A stretch of DNA of 64,000 nucleotides from contig NZ_JAGPYK010000029.1 of the NCBI RefSeq assembly GCF_018070045.1, forward strand, positions 18,661 to 82,660, in the 5' to 3' direction. Below, piece by piece: positions 15,602-24,190 of the stretch. The translations under genes and the position numbers were made by a program. The notes beneath the pieces were generated by a model, which was given only the letters and a program-made list of their open reading frames with translations, was not told the origin of the DNA and searched no databases. Each line of letters begins with the position of its first letter. The stretch's first letter is position 1. Source of the DNA: Micromonospora sp. U21. Its GTDB lineage: Bacteria; Actinomycetota; Actinomycetes; Mycobacteriales; Micromonosporaceae.

Positions 15602-16510
15602 GTGGACTCGAATCTCACCGCTGCCTATGACCGGTGCCGTGAGCTGCACAGACGCCACGGTCGCACCTACTATCTCGCCACGAGGCTGCTCCCCGCCTGG
15701 AAACGGCGGCACGTGCACGCCCTCTACGGATTCACCCGGTACGCCGACGAGATCGTGGACCGCACCGAGGACCTGCCGCCGCTCGAACGGGCCGCCCGGC
15801 TGGACGACTGGGCCCACCGCTTCATGGCCGGCCTGCACGGCGCGCCGGTCGACGACCCGCTGCTGCCGGCCGTGCTGCACACGATCGCCGTCTTCGATCT
15901 CGGCCGGGACGACTTCGCGTCGTTTCTGAAGAGCATGGCGATGGACCTGACGGTCACCGCGTACCCGACCTACGACCACCTGCTCGACTACATGGAGGGA
16001 TCGGCGGCGGTCATCGGCACCATGATGCTGCCGATCCTGGGCAGCTCCGACCCGGGCGCGGCCCGGGAACCGGCTCGGCAGCTCGGCTTCGCCTTCCAGC
16101 TCACGAACTTCATCCGAGACGTCGCCGAGGACCTCGACCGGGGCCGCACCTACCTGCCGGACGAGGACCTGGCGAAGTTCGGCGTCACCCACGACGAGCT
16201 GGCCCAGGCCCGCGCCCGGGGGCGCGGCACACCCCGGATCCGCGAGCTGATCGAGTACGAGGTGACCCGGGCCCAGGCGCACTACGCCGCCGCCGCGCCG
16301 GGCATCACCATGCTCGCGCCGGCCTCGCAGGCCTGCATGCGCACCGCGTACGCGCTCTACGGCGGCATCCTCGACGAAGTGGCCGCGCAGGGCTACGACG
16401 TCTTCGCCCGGCGGGCCCTGGTGCCACGGCGTCGCCGGATGGCGGTGGCCGCCCGCGCCCTGCTCACCTCGGCCGGTACCCCGGTCACCATCCCCGGGCC
16501 GACGGTCTGA
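15602..16510 (+). CDS. crtB: Phytoene synthase
   Basis: 302 residues from a GTG at 15602, with GAGGAGG 4-10 nt upstream. The squalene/phytoene synthase signatures are present: YADEIVDRTED (first DxxxD), YMEGSAAVIGTMMLPILG, and QLTNFIRDVAEDLDRGRTYLP (second DxxxD). It condenses two GGPP to phytoene at the membrane surface. It is divergent from crtE-crtI-idi-litR, so both transcripts can be controlled from the 65-nt shared region. No lycopene cyclase or later modifying gene is nearby, so the end product is not known. Confidence 0.95.
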   Translation: MDSNLTAAYDRCRELHRRHGRTYYLATRLLPAWKRRHVHALYGFTRYADEIVDRTEDLPPLERAARLDDWAHRFMAGLHGAPVDDPLLPAVLHTIAVFDLGRDDFASFLKSMAMDLTVTAYPTYDHLLDYMEGSAAVIGTMMLPILGSSDPGAAREPARQLGFAFQLTNFIRDVAEDLDRGRTYLPDEDLAKFGVTHDELAQARARGRGTPRIRELIEYEVTRAQAHYAAAAPGITMLAPASQACMRTAYALYGGILDEVAAQGYDVFARRALVPRRRRMAVAARALLTSAGTPVTIPGPTV

Positions 16511-16511
16511 A

Positions 16512-16559
16512 AGGAAGGGCACCTTGTTAACGCCTGGTGTTGTACAAGGGGCCCTTCCT
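16512..16559. terminator. Long palindromic hairpin (terminator, possible dispersed repeat)
   Basis: AGGAAGGGC (16512-16520) pairs with GCCCTTCCT (16551-16559), and CCTTGT with ACAAGG form an inner stem. It sits between the convergent crtB and serine-hydrolase genes. From memory, similar AGGAAGGGC...TTGTTAAC hairpins recur in Micromonospora and Salinispora intergenic DNA; I cannot verify that here. Confidence 0.7.
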
Positions 16560-16568
16560 AACATTTGG

Positions 16569-17666
16569 TCAGAGGCAGGAGTGCAACGCCTCGACCAACT
16601 CGTCCACCCGGTCGTGCTCGGCCAGGCGGGCGGTGGCGTACGCGAAGGTGTACCCGCGCTCCGGGTCGGCCCACGCGCTGCTGCCGCCGAGACCACCCAT
16701 GCCCCAACTGCCGTCCGGCTGCCGCTGCATGCCCAGCGTCCACTGGACCGGGCGGTCCAGCACCAGATCCGGCCCGTCGTGCTGGGTCCGGGTCGCTTCC
16801 GCCACCAGTTCCTGGCTGAACAGCCGGACGCCGTCCAGGACACCACCGGCCAACAAACCGGAGTAGAGCCGGGCCAGGCCGGACGCGGTGGCGTGCAGGT
16901 TGACCGCCGGCATCTCGGCGCCCCTCCACAGCGAACTGTTGAGCACGGCCAGGTCCTGACCTCCGGCCGGGTTGCCCATCGCCCTGGCCCGTAGAGAGCC
17001 TGGCTCGCCGAGCGCCCGGGTCGGCCACTCCGGGTCGCCGTAGCTCAGGTCGGCGCAGCGCCGCTGGTCCGCCTCGGACAGCCCGAAGCCGAGGTCCAGC
17101 CGCCACCGGCCGGCGATCTCCTCGGCCAGGAACCGGCCCACCGACCGGCCGTCCACCCGGCGTACCAGCTCGCCCACCAGGTGCCCGTACGTCCAGGCGT
17201 GCTCCCCGGCCACCGAGCCCGGCGCCCACTCGGGGTCGGCGGCGGCGAGGTCGCCGGCGAGCAGGGCCCAGTCGGCGATCGCGGTGGCCGGCCGGGGCAC
17301 CGGAAAGGCTGGCAGCCCGGCGGTGTGCGACAAGACCTGACGCACGGTGGCCGGGGTACGGAACTCCGGCCAGTACCGGGCGACCGGTGCGTCGAGGTCG
17401 ACCCGCTCCCGGTCGACCAGCATCAGCAGGCAGAGCGCAGCCACCGGCTTGCCGACCGAGTAGACGTTGACCAGCGTGTCCGGCCGCCACGGGTCGAGGT
17501 CCGCCGAACTGGTCGATGCGGCTACCCCGGTGGTGGTGCGGGAGCCGCCGAGAAGGTCGATCACCGGGTGGCCGTCGTACCAGGCGGTCAGGCTGGCACC
17601 GGTCTCCCGACCGGCGGCGAGCAGGTCGTGGAAGCAGTCCCGGACCGGCGCGAAGCGTGCGTGCAT
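16569..17666 (-). CDS. Beta-lactamase-fold serine hydrolase (class C/esterase type)
   Basis: 365 residues from the ATG at 17666. The catalytic SxxK is SVGKPVAAL (within NVYSVGKPVAALCLLMLVDR), a YxN-type tyrosine lies in WTYGHLVGELV, and the C-terminal part has WGMGGLGGSSAWADPERGYT in the position of the KTG/HxG box. FHDLLAAGRETGASLTAWYD matches the N-terminus of EstB-like esterases. There is no signal peptide, so it is a cytosolic esterase or peptidase-like enzyme rather than an antibiotic-inactivating beta-lactamase. The start is only 90 nt from the divergent flavoprotein gene. Confidence 0.88.
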   Translation of the reverse strand: MHARFAPVRDCFHDLLAAGRETGASLTAWYDGHPVIDLLGGSRTTTGVAASTSSADLDPWRPDTLVNVYSVGKPVAALCLLMLVDRERVDLDAPVARYWPEFRTPATVRQVLSHTAGLPAFPVPRPATAIADWALLAGDLAAADPEWAPGSVAGEHAWTYGHLVGELVRRVDGRSVGRFLAEEIAGRWRLDLGFGLSEADQRRCADLSYGDPEWPTRALGEPGSLRARAMGNPAGGQDLAVLNSSLWRGAEMPAVNLHATASGLARLYSGLLAGGVLDGVRLFSQELVAEATRTQHDGPDLVLDRPVQWTLGMQRQPDGSWGMGGLGGSSAWADPERGYTFAYATARLAEHDRVDELVEALHSCL

Positions 17667-17756
17667 CCGGCCACCGTAGGCGCTCCGGCCCGGCGAACGC
17701 TCCGACTTCCTCGGGCCCCGGTGGTCGGGGCGGGGCCGCTGGGGGATGCTGTCGGA

Positions 17757-19232
17757 GTGGCGGAACCGGAGCTGGTGGATGTTGTCGTGGTCGGGCTCGG
17801 GGTCGGCGGCGAGGAGGTGGCCGGGCGGCTCGCCGAGGCCGGCCTGAGCGTCGTCGGCGTCGAACGGGACCTGGTCGGCGGAGAGTGCCCGTACTGGGGC
17901 TGCATCCCGAGCAAGATCATGATCAGAGCGGCCAATGCGCTCGCCGAGGCGCGCCGGGTCGACGGACTGGCGGGGACGGTGCAGGTCCAGTCGGACTGGG
18001 CGCCGGTGGCGAAGCGGATCCGCGAGGAGGCCACCGACACCTGGGACGACACGGTCGCGGTGCGGCGGCTGACGGATCGGGGCGCCCGGTTCGTCCGGGG
18101 CAGCGGCCGGCTCGACGGCCCGGGTCGGGTCCGGGTCGGCGACCAGGTGTTCCAGGCCCGGCACGGGATCGTGCTGGGCACCGGCACCCGACCGTCGGTG
18201 CCACCGATCGAAGGTCTGGCCGACAGTCCGTACTGGACCAACCACCAGGCGATCGAGGTCGAGCAGCTGCCGGAGTCGCTGCTGGTGCTCGGCGGCGGCG
18301 CGATCGGGTTGGAGCTGTCGCAGGCCTTCACACGGTTCGGAGTGCGGGTCACGGTGGTGGAGGCGCTGGACCGGGTGCTGGCCATCGAGGAGCCGGAGGC
18401 ATCCGAGGTGGCCGCCGCAGCGCTGCGCGCCGACGGCGTGGAGATCCACACCGGGGTACGGACCGAGCGGGTCGAGCACGACGGGAGCCGGTTCACCCTG
18501 CGCGGCCCCGGCGCGGCGGAGTTCACCGCCGACCGGCTGCTGGTGGTGACCGGCCGCCGGGCACACCTGGACGAGTTGGGGCTGGACACAATCGGCGTCG
18601 ACGCCACACAGCGCTACCTGCCGGTGGACGACCGGCTGCAGGTGACCGATGGCATCTGGGCGGTCGGCGACGTGACCGGCGAGGGGGCTTTCACCCACAT
18701 CGCCATGTACCAGGCGGCGATCGTGATCGCCGACGTGCTGGCCCATGCCCGGAAGTCGGACGCGGGGGCGGATCCCAGCGGCACCGCCAGCGTGGTCGGC
18801 GGCGCGATGGGGGCGGCCAGCTCGTTGGGCGCCAGCGGGTCGAGCGGGTCGGCGGGCAGCGTGCCGCGCGCCGACTACCGCGCACTGCCGCGGGTGACCT
18901 TCACGGACCCGGAGATCGGCGCGGTCGGGCTGACCGAGCAGCAGGCCCGAAAGCGCGGGATCAACGTGCAGGTCGGGTTCACCAAGTTGGGCAGCTCGAC
19001 CCGGGGCTGGATCCACCGGGTCGGCGACGAGGGTTTCATCAAGCTGATCGCGGACGCCGACCAGGGCGTGCTGATCGGCGCGACCTCGGTCGGCCCGGCC
19101 GGTGGCGAGGTGCTCTCCGCGCTGGTGGTGGCGGTGCACGCGGCCGTGCCGCTGAGCCAGCTCCGGCACATGATCTATGCCTATCCGACCTTCCACCGGG
19201 CCATCGAGGACGCGCTGCGCAACCTGTCCTGA
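17757..19232 (+). CDS. Pyridine nucleotide-disulfide oxidoreductase (dihydrolipoamide-dehydrogenase-like)
   Basis: 491 residues from a GTG at 17757. FAD motif VVVVGLGVGGEEVAGRLAEA, redox-active CxxxxC as GGECPYWGCIPSK (Cys44/Cys49), NAD(P)H motif LLVLGGGAIGLELSQAFTRF, and second FAD motif GIWAVGDVTGEGAFTHIAMY. The C-terminal dimer-interface motif reads YAYPTFHRAIEDAL where lipoamide dehydrogenases have HAHPTLSE: the catalytic His is Tyr. A Ser/Gly-rich insert of about 35 residues (around residues 335-370) precedes the dimerisation domain. It is probably a reductase for a quinone, thiol or unknown disulfide rather than a true lipoamide dehydrogenase; no ketoacid dehydrogenase genes are nearby. 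Confidence 0.88.
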   Translation: MAEPELVDVVVVGLGVGGEEVAGRLAEAGLSVVGVERDLVGGECPYWGCIPSKIMIRAANALAEARRVDGLAGTVQVQSDWAPVAKRIREEATDTWDDTVAVRRLTDRGARFVRGSGRLDGPGRVRVGDQVFQARHGIVLGTGTRPSVPPIEGLADSPYWTNHQAIEVEQLPESLLVLGGGAIGLELSQAFTRFGVRVTVVEALDRVLAIEEPEASEVAAAALRADGVEIHTGVRTERVEHDGSRFTLRGPGAAEFTADRLLVVTGRRAHLDELGLDTIGVDATQRYLPVDDRLQVTDGIWAVGDVTGEGAFTHIAMYQAAIVIADVLAHARKSDAGADPSGTASVVGGAMGAASSLGASGSSGSAGSVPRADYRALPRVTFTDPEIGAVGLTEQQARKRGINVQVGFTKLGSSTRGWIHRVGDEGFIKLIADADQGVLIGATSVGPAGGEVLSALVVAVHAAVPLSQLRHMIYAYPTFHRAIEDALRNLS

Positions 19233-19336
19233 CGCTGTCGGACCAGCGGCGACGGATGTCGGGCGGCGAGCAGAGCGCGGCAGGAAGGCAGCAAAGGCCC
19301 GGCATTTGGCTGTTCATTTCTTTCATTCACATGACG

Positions 19337-19342
19337 TACGAT
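19337..19342 (+). promoter_or_regulatory. Leaderless -10 element of the LacI-family gene
   Basis: TACGAT ends 7 nt before the GTG start at 19350, and no Shine-Dalgarno sequence is present. The upstream 40 nt are AT-richer than the surroundings. Confidence 0.5.
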
Positions 19343-19349
19343 TGCGACC

Positions 19350-20351
19350 GTGACCAAGCGGTTGACTGAAGTTGCCAAGAAGGCGGGCGTCAGCGAGGCC
19401 ACCGTCAGCCGGGTGCTCAACGGTCGGGACGGGGTCTCCGAGGCGACCCGGACGGCGGTGCTGACCGCGCTGGACGTGCTCGGTTACGAGCGGCCGACCA
19501 AGCTGCGCGGCGAGCGTGCCCGGCTGGTCGGGCTGGTGCTGCCCGAGCTGCAGAACCCGATCTTCCCGGCGCTCGCCGAGGTGGTCACCGGGTCCCTCGC
19601 CCAACGTGGCTACACCCCGGCGCTCTGCGCTCGCACCATCGGTGGCGTCTCCGAGATGGACTACGTGGAGATGCTCCTCGATCACCAGGTCTCCGGGGTG
19701 ATCTTCGCCGGTGGCTCGTACGCGCTCGCGGACGCGCGGCACGACCACTACCGGCGGCTGACCGACCGGGGCCTGCCGGTGGTGCTGGTCAACGCGGGTG
19801 TGGACGAGCTGGGCTTCCCCCGGGTCTCCACCGATGACGCGGTGGCGGTGGAGCAGGCGTACGGGCATCTGCGCTCGCTGGGGCACGATCGGATCGGGAT
19901 GGTGCTCGGCCCGGAGGGGCACGTGCCGTCCCGGCGCAAGCTGAACGCGATGATCCGGGCCGCAGGCTGGGCTGACGACACGGAGTACGTCGAGCGCTCC
20001 AGCTTCTCCATGGAAGGGGCGCGGGTCGCCGCGACCAAGCTGGTCGAGCGTGGCGTGACCGGCATCATCTGCGCCAGCGACGTGCTGGCCCTGGGCACCA
20101 TCCGGGCCGCCCGGCGGCTGGGTCGTGTGGTGCCGACGGATGTGTCGGTGGTGGGGTTCGACGACTCCGCGTTCATGACCTGCACCGACCCGCCGTTGAC
20201 CACGGTGCGGCAGCCGATCGAGACGATGGGGCAGGCGGCGGTGGACCTGCTGGTCACCCAGATCGAGGGTGCCGGCGTGCTGCATGACGAGTTGCTGTTC
20301 GAGCCCGAGCTGGTGGTCCGCGGTTCCACCGCCCCCGCCCCGGGCCGCTGA
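19350..20351 (+). CDS. LacI-family transcriptional regulator
   Basis: 333 residues from a GTG at 19350. The helix-turn-helix and hinge are KRLTEVAKKAGVSEATVSRV-LNG, followed by a periplasmic-binding-like sugar-sensing core (LVGLVLPELQNPIFPALAEV, VSGVIFAGGSYALAD, VVLVNAGVDELGFPRVSTDD) and the C-terminal VSVVGFDDSAFMTCTDPPLT. It would repress the following transport and glycosidase genes in the absence of an oligosaccharide inducer. It is separated from them by about 420 nt that contain its own terminator and candidate operators. The inducer is inferred to be an alpha-glucan fragment from the neighbouring enzymes. Confidence 0.92.
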   Translation: MTKRLTEVAKKAGVSEATVSRVLNGRDGVSEATRTAVLTALDVLGYERPTKLRGERARLVGLVLPELQNPIFPALAEVVTGSLAQRGYTPALCARTIGGVSEMDYVEMLLDHQVSGVIFAGGSYALADARHDHYRRLTDRGLPVVLVNAGVDELGFPRVSTDDAVAVEQAYGHLRSLGHDRIGMVLGPEGHVPSRRKLNAMIRAAGWADDTEYVERSSFSMEGARVAATKLVERGVTGIICASDVLALGTIRAARRLGRVVPTDVSVVGFDDSAFMTCTDPPLTTVRQPIETMGQAAVDLLVTQIEGAGVLHDELLFEPELVVRGSTAPAPGR

Positions 20352-20418
20352 CCACCCGGCCGGACACTGACCGACCCCCCGGCCACGCACCTTTCTCCTG
20401 GCCGCTGAACGACGCTTC

Positions 20419-20453
20419 GGCCGTCGACCGCTGCACGCGGTCGGCGGCCTTTT
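20419..20453 (+). terminator. Rho-independent terminator after the LacI gene
   Basis: GGCCG-T-CGACCGC pairs with GCGGTCG-G-CGGCC across a short loop and is followed by TTTT (20450-20453), 68 nt after the lacI-type stop codon. Confidence 0.8.
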
Positions 20454-20573
20454 CGTCGTCCCTGTCGCCCACCAACGCCGCTTTTCCAGTGGCCCACGTC
20501 GATCGAAAGTCCTGGCGTGGGCAGGGAGGCGAGGGCGACCGGTAAAAGCTGCGAAAGCGCCACATCTGCCGCG

Positions 20574-20640
20574 AGGATCAAGATCCTGTCAAGAACTGCC
20601 GTTAGAAAGTCGTGTCCTTTCACAACAGGATCGATACCTT
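20574..20640 (+). promoter_or_regulatory. Candidate promoter/operator region of the sugar-transport operon
   Basis: AGGATC-AA-GATCCT (20574-20587) is an inverted repeat; GAAAG-N7-CTTTC (20605-20621) is a second; TACCTT (20635-20640) is a possible -10. The leader to the first start codon is about 130 nt. Which repeat, if any, binds the LacI-family protein cannot be told. Confidence 0.35.
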
Positions 20641-20770
20641 GCCGGAATGAGTCGTCCTCGTTACAGTGACTCCACTCACACCTGGCTCCGGCGCAGTTAC
20701 CGGCGGTCAGGTCGCATCACCGCAGCTCATCGAAGGTCATGGAGACACAGGTTCCCGAAGGGATGGACAG

Positions 20771-22156
20771 ATGTCCGTACCGCAATACCGAAAGGCTGCG
20801 GCGTTAGCGCTCGTGGCCGGCCTGGGGTTCAGCCTCACGGCATGCTCCACGAAGAGCGACGACAAGGACACGAACGCAGGCGGCAAGGTCACCATCACAG
20901 TCGACTGCCAGCCGGTCGGCGCTCAGAAAGAGCTGTTGAAGAACTGGAACGACGATGTCGCCGAGTTCCAGCGGCAGAACCCGGACATCGTCATCAAGAG
21001 CGTGAGCGTCGGCGAGCAGTGCAACAACCCGCCGGACTTCACCGCCCGCCTCGCCGGTGGCACCGTGACCGACGTGTTCTACGGGTACATGACCGATCTC
21101 CAGCAGGTGCTCGACTCCGGCCAGGCGATGGACATCTCCCCGCATGTCAACAAGGACGCGATCCCGACCTGGGACAGCGTCGACCCGGCGCTCAAGGAGG
21201 CCTTCACCGACGGCGGCAAGCTCTACGCCGTCCCGGTGAAGAACTACTCGATGGGCCTGGTCTACAACAAGGTCCTGTTCCAGCAGGCCGGGCTCGACGT
21301 GAACAACCCGCCCAAGACCTGGGGCGAGGTCCGGGCCGCCGCCAAGAAGATCTCCGCGCTCGGCAACGGCATCGCCGGCTACTCGGAGTACAGCGCCGGC
21401 AACACCGGCGGTTGGCACTTCACCTCCCTGCTCTACTCGCAGGGCGGCCAGGTGCTGACCGCGGACGGTAAGAAGGCCGACTTCAACAACGCGATGGGCA
21501 AGCAGGTCCTGCAGAACCTCAAGGACATGCGGTACGGCGACAACAGCATGGGCGCCCGGCAGCTGCTCCAGTGGGGCGACCTGCTGACCAACGCGGGTGC
21601 GGGCAAGGTCGGCATGTTCATCGGCGCGCCGGACGCCACCCAGGCGATCGTCAGCCAGTTCCAGGGCAAGTTCCAGGACTGGGCGATGAGCCCGCTGCCG
21701 GGCCAGGACGGCCTGGCGAAGGGCACGCTCGGTGGTGGCGAGGGCTACTTCTTCAAGAAGGACCTCACCCCCGAACAGGTCAAGGCCGGTCTGAAGTGGA
21801 TCGCGTACCAGAAGCTGACGCCGGGCAAGGGTCAGTTCGACTACGTCCGGGCCAAGCCGCAGAACTACCCGGTGGGTCTGCCCCAGCCGCTGCTCTTCGC
21901 GAACGGCAGCGAGGCGCAGAAGCAGGAACTCGAACTGCGTAAGGCGAACGCGAACGTCGACACCGCGAACTTCGCGATCTTCGAGGCGACCCCGGTCCCG
22001 ATCAAGGGTGAGCCGCGCAACGCGCAGGCGGTCTACGCGGTGCTCGACGCCGCGATGTCCGGGGTGCTGACGAACCCGAACCCGAACTCGAACATCGACG
22101 CGCTGCTCAAGACGGCCGAGGAAAAGGTCAACCAGCTCCTGGCCGCCGAGAGCTGA
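20771..22156 (+). CDS. Sugar ABC transporter substrate-binding lipoprotein
   Basis: 461 residues from the ATG at 20771 (GAAGGGATGGAC upstream). The lipoprotein signal ends SLTAC (Cys25). The mature part is a class-I carbohydrate-binding protein of the MalE/UgpB type: VTITVDCQPVGAQKELLKNW, ARLAGGTVTDVFYGYMTD, YAVPVKNYSMGLVYNKVLF, PPKTWGEVRAAAKKISAL. It would capture an oligosaccharide outside the membrane and hand it to the two permeases encoded downstream. A stable hairpin follows the stop codon, likely holding its expression above that of the permeases. Confidence 0.93.
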   Translation: MSVPQYRKAAALALVAGLGFSLTACSTKSDDKDTNAGGKVTITVDCQPVGAQKELLKNWNDDVAEFQRQNPDIVIKSVSVGEQCNNPPDFTARLAGGTVTDVFYGYMTDLQQVLDSGQAMDISPHVNKDAIPTWDSVDPALKEAFTDGGKLYAVPVKNYSMGLVYNKVLFQQAGLDVNNPPKTWGEVRAAAKKISALGNGIAGYSEYSAGNTGGWHFTSLLYSQGGQVLTADGKKADFNNAMGKQVLQNLKDMRYGDNSMGARQLLQWGDLLTNAGAGKVGMFIGAPDATQAIVSQFQGKFQDWAMSPLPGQDGLAKGTLGGGEGYFFKKDLTPEQVKAGLKWIAYQKLTPGKGQFDYVRAKPQNYPVGLPQPLLFANGSEAQKQELELRKANANVDTANFAIFEATPVPIKGEPRNAQAVYAVLDAAMSGVLTNPNPNSNIDALLKTAEEKVNQLLAAES

Positions 22157-22164
22157 TCCGGTCA

Positions 22165-22197
22165 GGTGGGGGCCGGTACGCCGAGCCGGCCCCCACC
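22165..22197 (+). terminator. Intra-operon hairpin between binding protein and permease genes
   Basis: A perfect 12-bp stem (GGTGGGGGCCGG at 22165-22176, CCGGCCCCCACC at 22186-22197) lies 8 nt after the stop. Without a T-tract it is likely a partial terminator or an mRNA 3'-end stabiliser. Confidence 0.65.
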
Positions 22198-22243
22198 CCG
22201 TCCGCGCCGCCCCGTCCGGTCACTGACTCACCCAGGAGTTGCC

Positions 22244-23197
22244 TTGGCGATCACCACCGTCCCGGGTACCACCAGAAAGCCGGGACGTCCCACGCCGCCC
22301 CACACGGGGCCGCAACGTACGAGCCTCGGCCGCAAGGTACGGGACAACCTCACCGGTCACGCGTTCCTGATCGGGGCGGTGCTCTGCTTCGTCGTCTTCT
22401 CCTGGTACCCGATGATCCGCGGCATCGTGATGAGCTTCCAGCGGACGCGGCGCGGCGAGACCACCTGGGTGGGCTGGGACAACTACTCCCGCATCATCTC
22501 CGACCCCAGCTTCTGGCCCGCCTGGCAGAACACGCTCTACTTCACGGTGCTCGCGCTCGTCCTCGGGTACGCGGTGCCGTTCTTCGTGGCGATCCTGCTC
22601 AACGAGTTCCGCCACGCCAAGGGGTACCTGCGGATCCTGGTGTACCTGCCGGTGATGCTGCCGCCGGCCTCGGCGCTGTACCTCTTCAAGTTCTACGCGT
22701 ACGACCCCAGCGAGGCGGGTCTCTTCAACGCGATCCTCAAGGCGCTGCACCTGCCCACGTCGCAGTGGATGCAGTCTGCCGAGATGACGATGCCGGCGAT
22801 GGTGATCGCGTCGACCTGGATGAACATGGGCGGCGCCGTGCTGATCTACCTGGCGTCGCTGCAGAACATCCCGGGCGAACTCTACGAAGCCGCCGAGCTC
22901 GACGGCGCCGGGATCTGGAAGCGGATCCGCCACGTGACCATCCCGCAGACCCGGCTGATCCTCGCGCTCCTGGCGATGATCCAGATCGTCGCCACGATGC
23001 AGCTCTTCATCGAGCCACTGATCCTCGCCAACGGCGCGGGCGCGGAGGACTCCGCGACCTCCGTGGCATACCTCATCTACCAGCACGGCTTCTTCCAGAA
23101 CGACCTCAACGGCGCCGCAGCGCTCGGCGTGATCATGCTCGTGGTGCTGGCCGGCTTCTCCGCCGCCTACCTGCGGCTGAGCGCGAAACAGGACTAG
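22244..23197 (+). CDS. Sugar ABC transporter permease, MalF-like
   Basis: 317 residues from a TTG at 22244, chosen because CCAGGAG ends 5 nt upstream. Six hydrophobic segments are seen (AFLIGAVLCFVVFSWYPMIR, LYFTVLALVLGYAVPFFVAI and later ones) and the cytoplasmic EAA loop is ELYEAAELDGAGIWKRIRHV-TIP, which contacts the ATPase. It forms the heterodimeric channel with the next gene product (12 nt downstream). No gene for an ATP-binding subunit is present in the locus, so a shared MsiK-type ATPase elsewhere is expected. Confidence 0.92.
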   Translation: MAITTVPGTTRKPGRPTPPHTGPQRTSLGRKVRDNLTGHAFLIGAVLCFVVFSWYPMIRGIVMSFQRTRRGETTWVGWDNYSRIISDPSFWPAWQNTLYFTVLALVLGYAVPFFVAILLNEFRHAKGYLRILVYLPVMLPPASALYLFKFYAYDPSEAGLFNAILKALHLPTSQWMQSAEMTMPAMVIASTWMNMGGAVLIYLASLQNIPGELYEAAELDGAGIWKRIRHVTIPQTRLILALLAMIQIVATMQLFIEPLILANGAGAEDSATSVAYLIYQHGFFQNDLNGAAALGVIMLVVLAGFSAAYLRLSAKQD

Positions 23198-23209
23198 GAC
23201 GGGCGGGAC

Positions 23210-24097
23210 ATGGCACAGGACTCCGGCACCCGGACCCTCATCTCTCACGCGCAGCTCCGCCGTGGGCGGGGCAGGTTCATCTACTGGGCTCTGCTCACCG
23301 TCGTCGTCGTGGGCTTCACACTCGTCTTCCTCGGGCCGCTCTACTGGATGGTCACCGGCGCGCTCAAGTCCGGTCAGGAAATCGCGCAGACGCCGCCGTC
23401 GCTGTTCCCGAAGGACCCGCAGCCGCAGAACTACGTCGACGCGTGGAACAACCTGGACCTCGCCAAGCTGCTGTTCAACACGTTCTACTACGCGGCCGGC
23501 GCGGTGGTGTTCCAGCTCGTCCTCGACACCGCCGCCGCGTACTCCCTGTCCAAGCTGCGGCCGATGTTCGGCAACGTGATCCTCGCGCTGATGCTGGCAA
23601 CGCTGATGATTCCGGCGATGGTGCTCATCGTCCCGCAGTACGTGACCGTGATCGACCTGCCGATCGTGCACATCAACCTGCTCGACTCGCCGTTCGCGAT
23701 CTGGCTGCCCCTGGTCGCGAACGCGTTCAACATCTTCCTGCTGAAGCGGTTCTTCGACTCGATTCCCGAGGAGCTGATGTCGGCGGCCCTGGTGGACGGG
23801 GCGACGCCGCTGCGCACGCTGTGGTCGATCATCCTGCCGATGTCGCGCCCCATCCTCGGCGTAGTGTCGATCTTCGCCGTGACGGCGGTCTGGAAGGACT
23901 TCCTCTGGCCGAAGCTGGTCATGCCGTCGCCCGAGACCCGGACCGTCAGCGTCGGCATCTACGCCTTCGCGGGTGGCACGCCCATGAACGTGGTCATCGC
24001 CGCGTCGGTCATCGCCGCGATCCCGACCGTCATCGTCTTCCTGATCTTCCAACGGAACATCATGTCCGGACTGACCACAGGCAGCCTCAAGGGATAG
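23210..24097 (+). CDS. Sugar ABC transporter permease, MalG-like
   Basis: 295 residues. Six transmembrane segments (start FIYWALLTVVVVGFTLVFLG) and an EAA loop EELMSAALVDGATPLRTLWS-IILP typical of the MalG family. The C-terminus IFQRNIMSGLTTGSLKG also matches this family. It pairs with the MalF-like permease; the tight spacing indicates a single transcript with the binding protein and probably with the GH13 gene that follows 93 nt later. Confidence 0.93.
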   Translation: MAQDSGTRTLISHAQLRRGRGRFIYWALLTVVVVGFTLVFLGPLYWMVTGALKSGQEIAQTPPSLFPKDPQPQNYVDAWNNLDLAKLLFNTFYYAAGAVVFQLVLDTAAAYSLSKLRPMFGNVILALMLATLMIPAMVLIVPQYVTVIDLPIVHINLLDSPFAIWLPLVANAFNIFLLKRFFDSIPEELMSAALVDGATPLRTLWSIILPMSRPILGVVSIFAVTAVWKDFLWPKLVMPSPETRTVSVGIYAFAGGTPMNVVIAASVIAAIPTVIVFLIFQRNIMSGLTTGSLKG

Positions 24098-24190
24098 CCG
24101 CCAGCGCAACCTCCCGTGGCGAACAACGACCGTTCGCCCGACACACATTCAGGTCCGGCGAACCCGCCGACGTACTGACCCAGAAAGCAG

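Noticed and set aside
17667..19196. Upstream extension of the serine-hydrolase frame beyond its ATG.
   Set aside because: It runs antisense through the disulfide-reductase gene; the hydrolase family starts at the ATG at 17666.
22220..24148. A 642-codon open frame opposite the two permease genes.
   Set aside because: Antisense to clear membrane permeases; the translation is an Arg/Asp/Val/His-rich low-information string without motifs.
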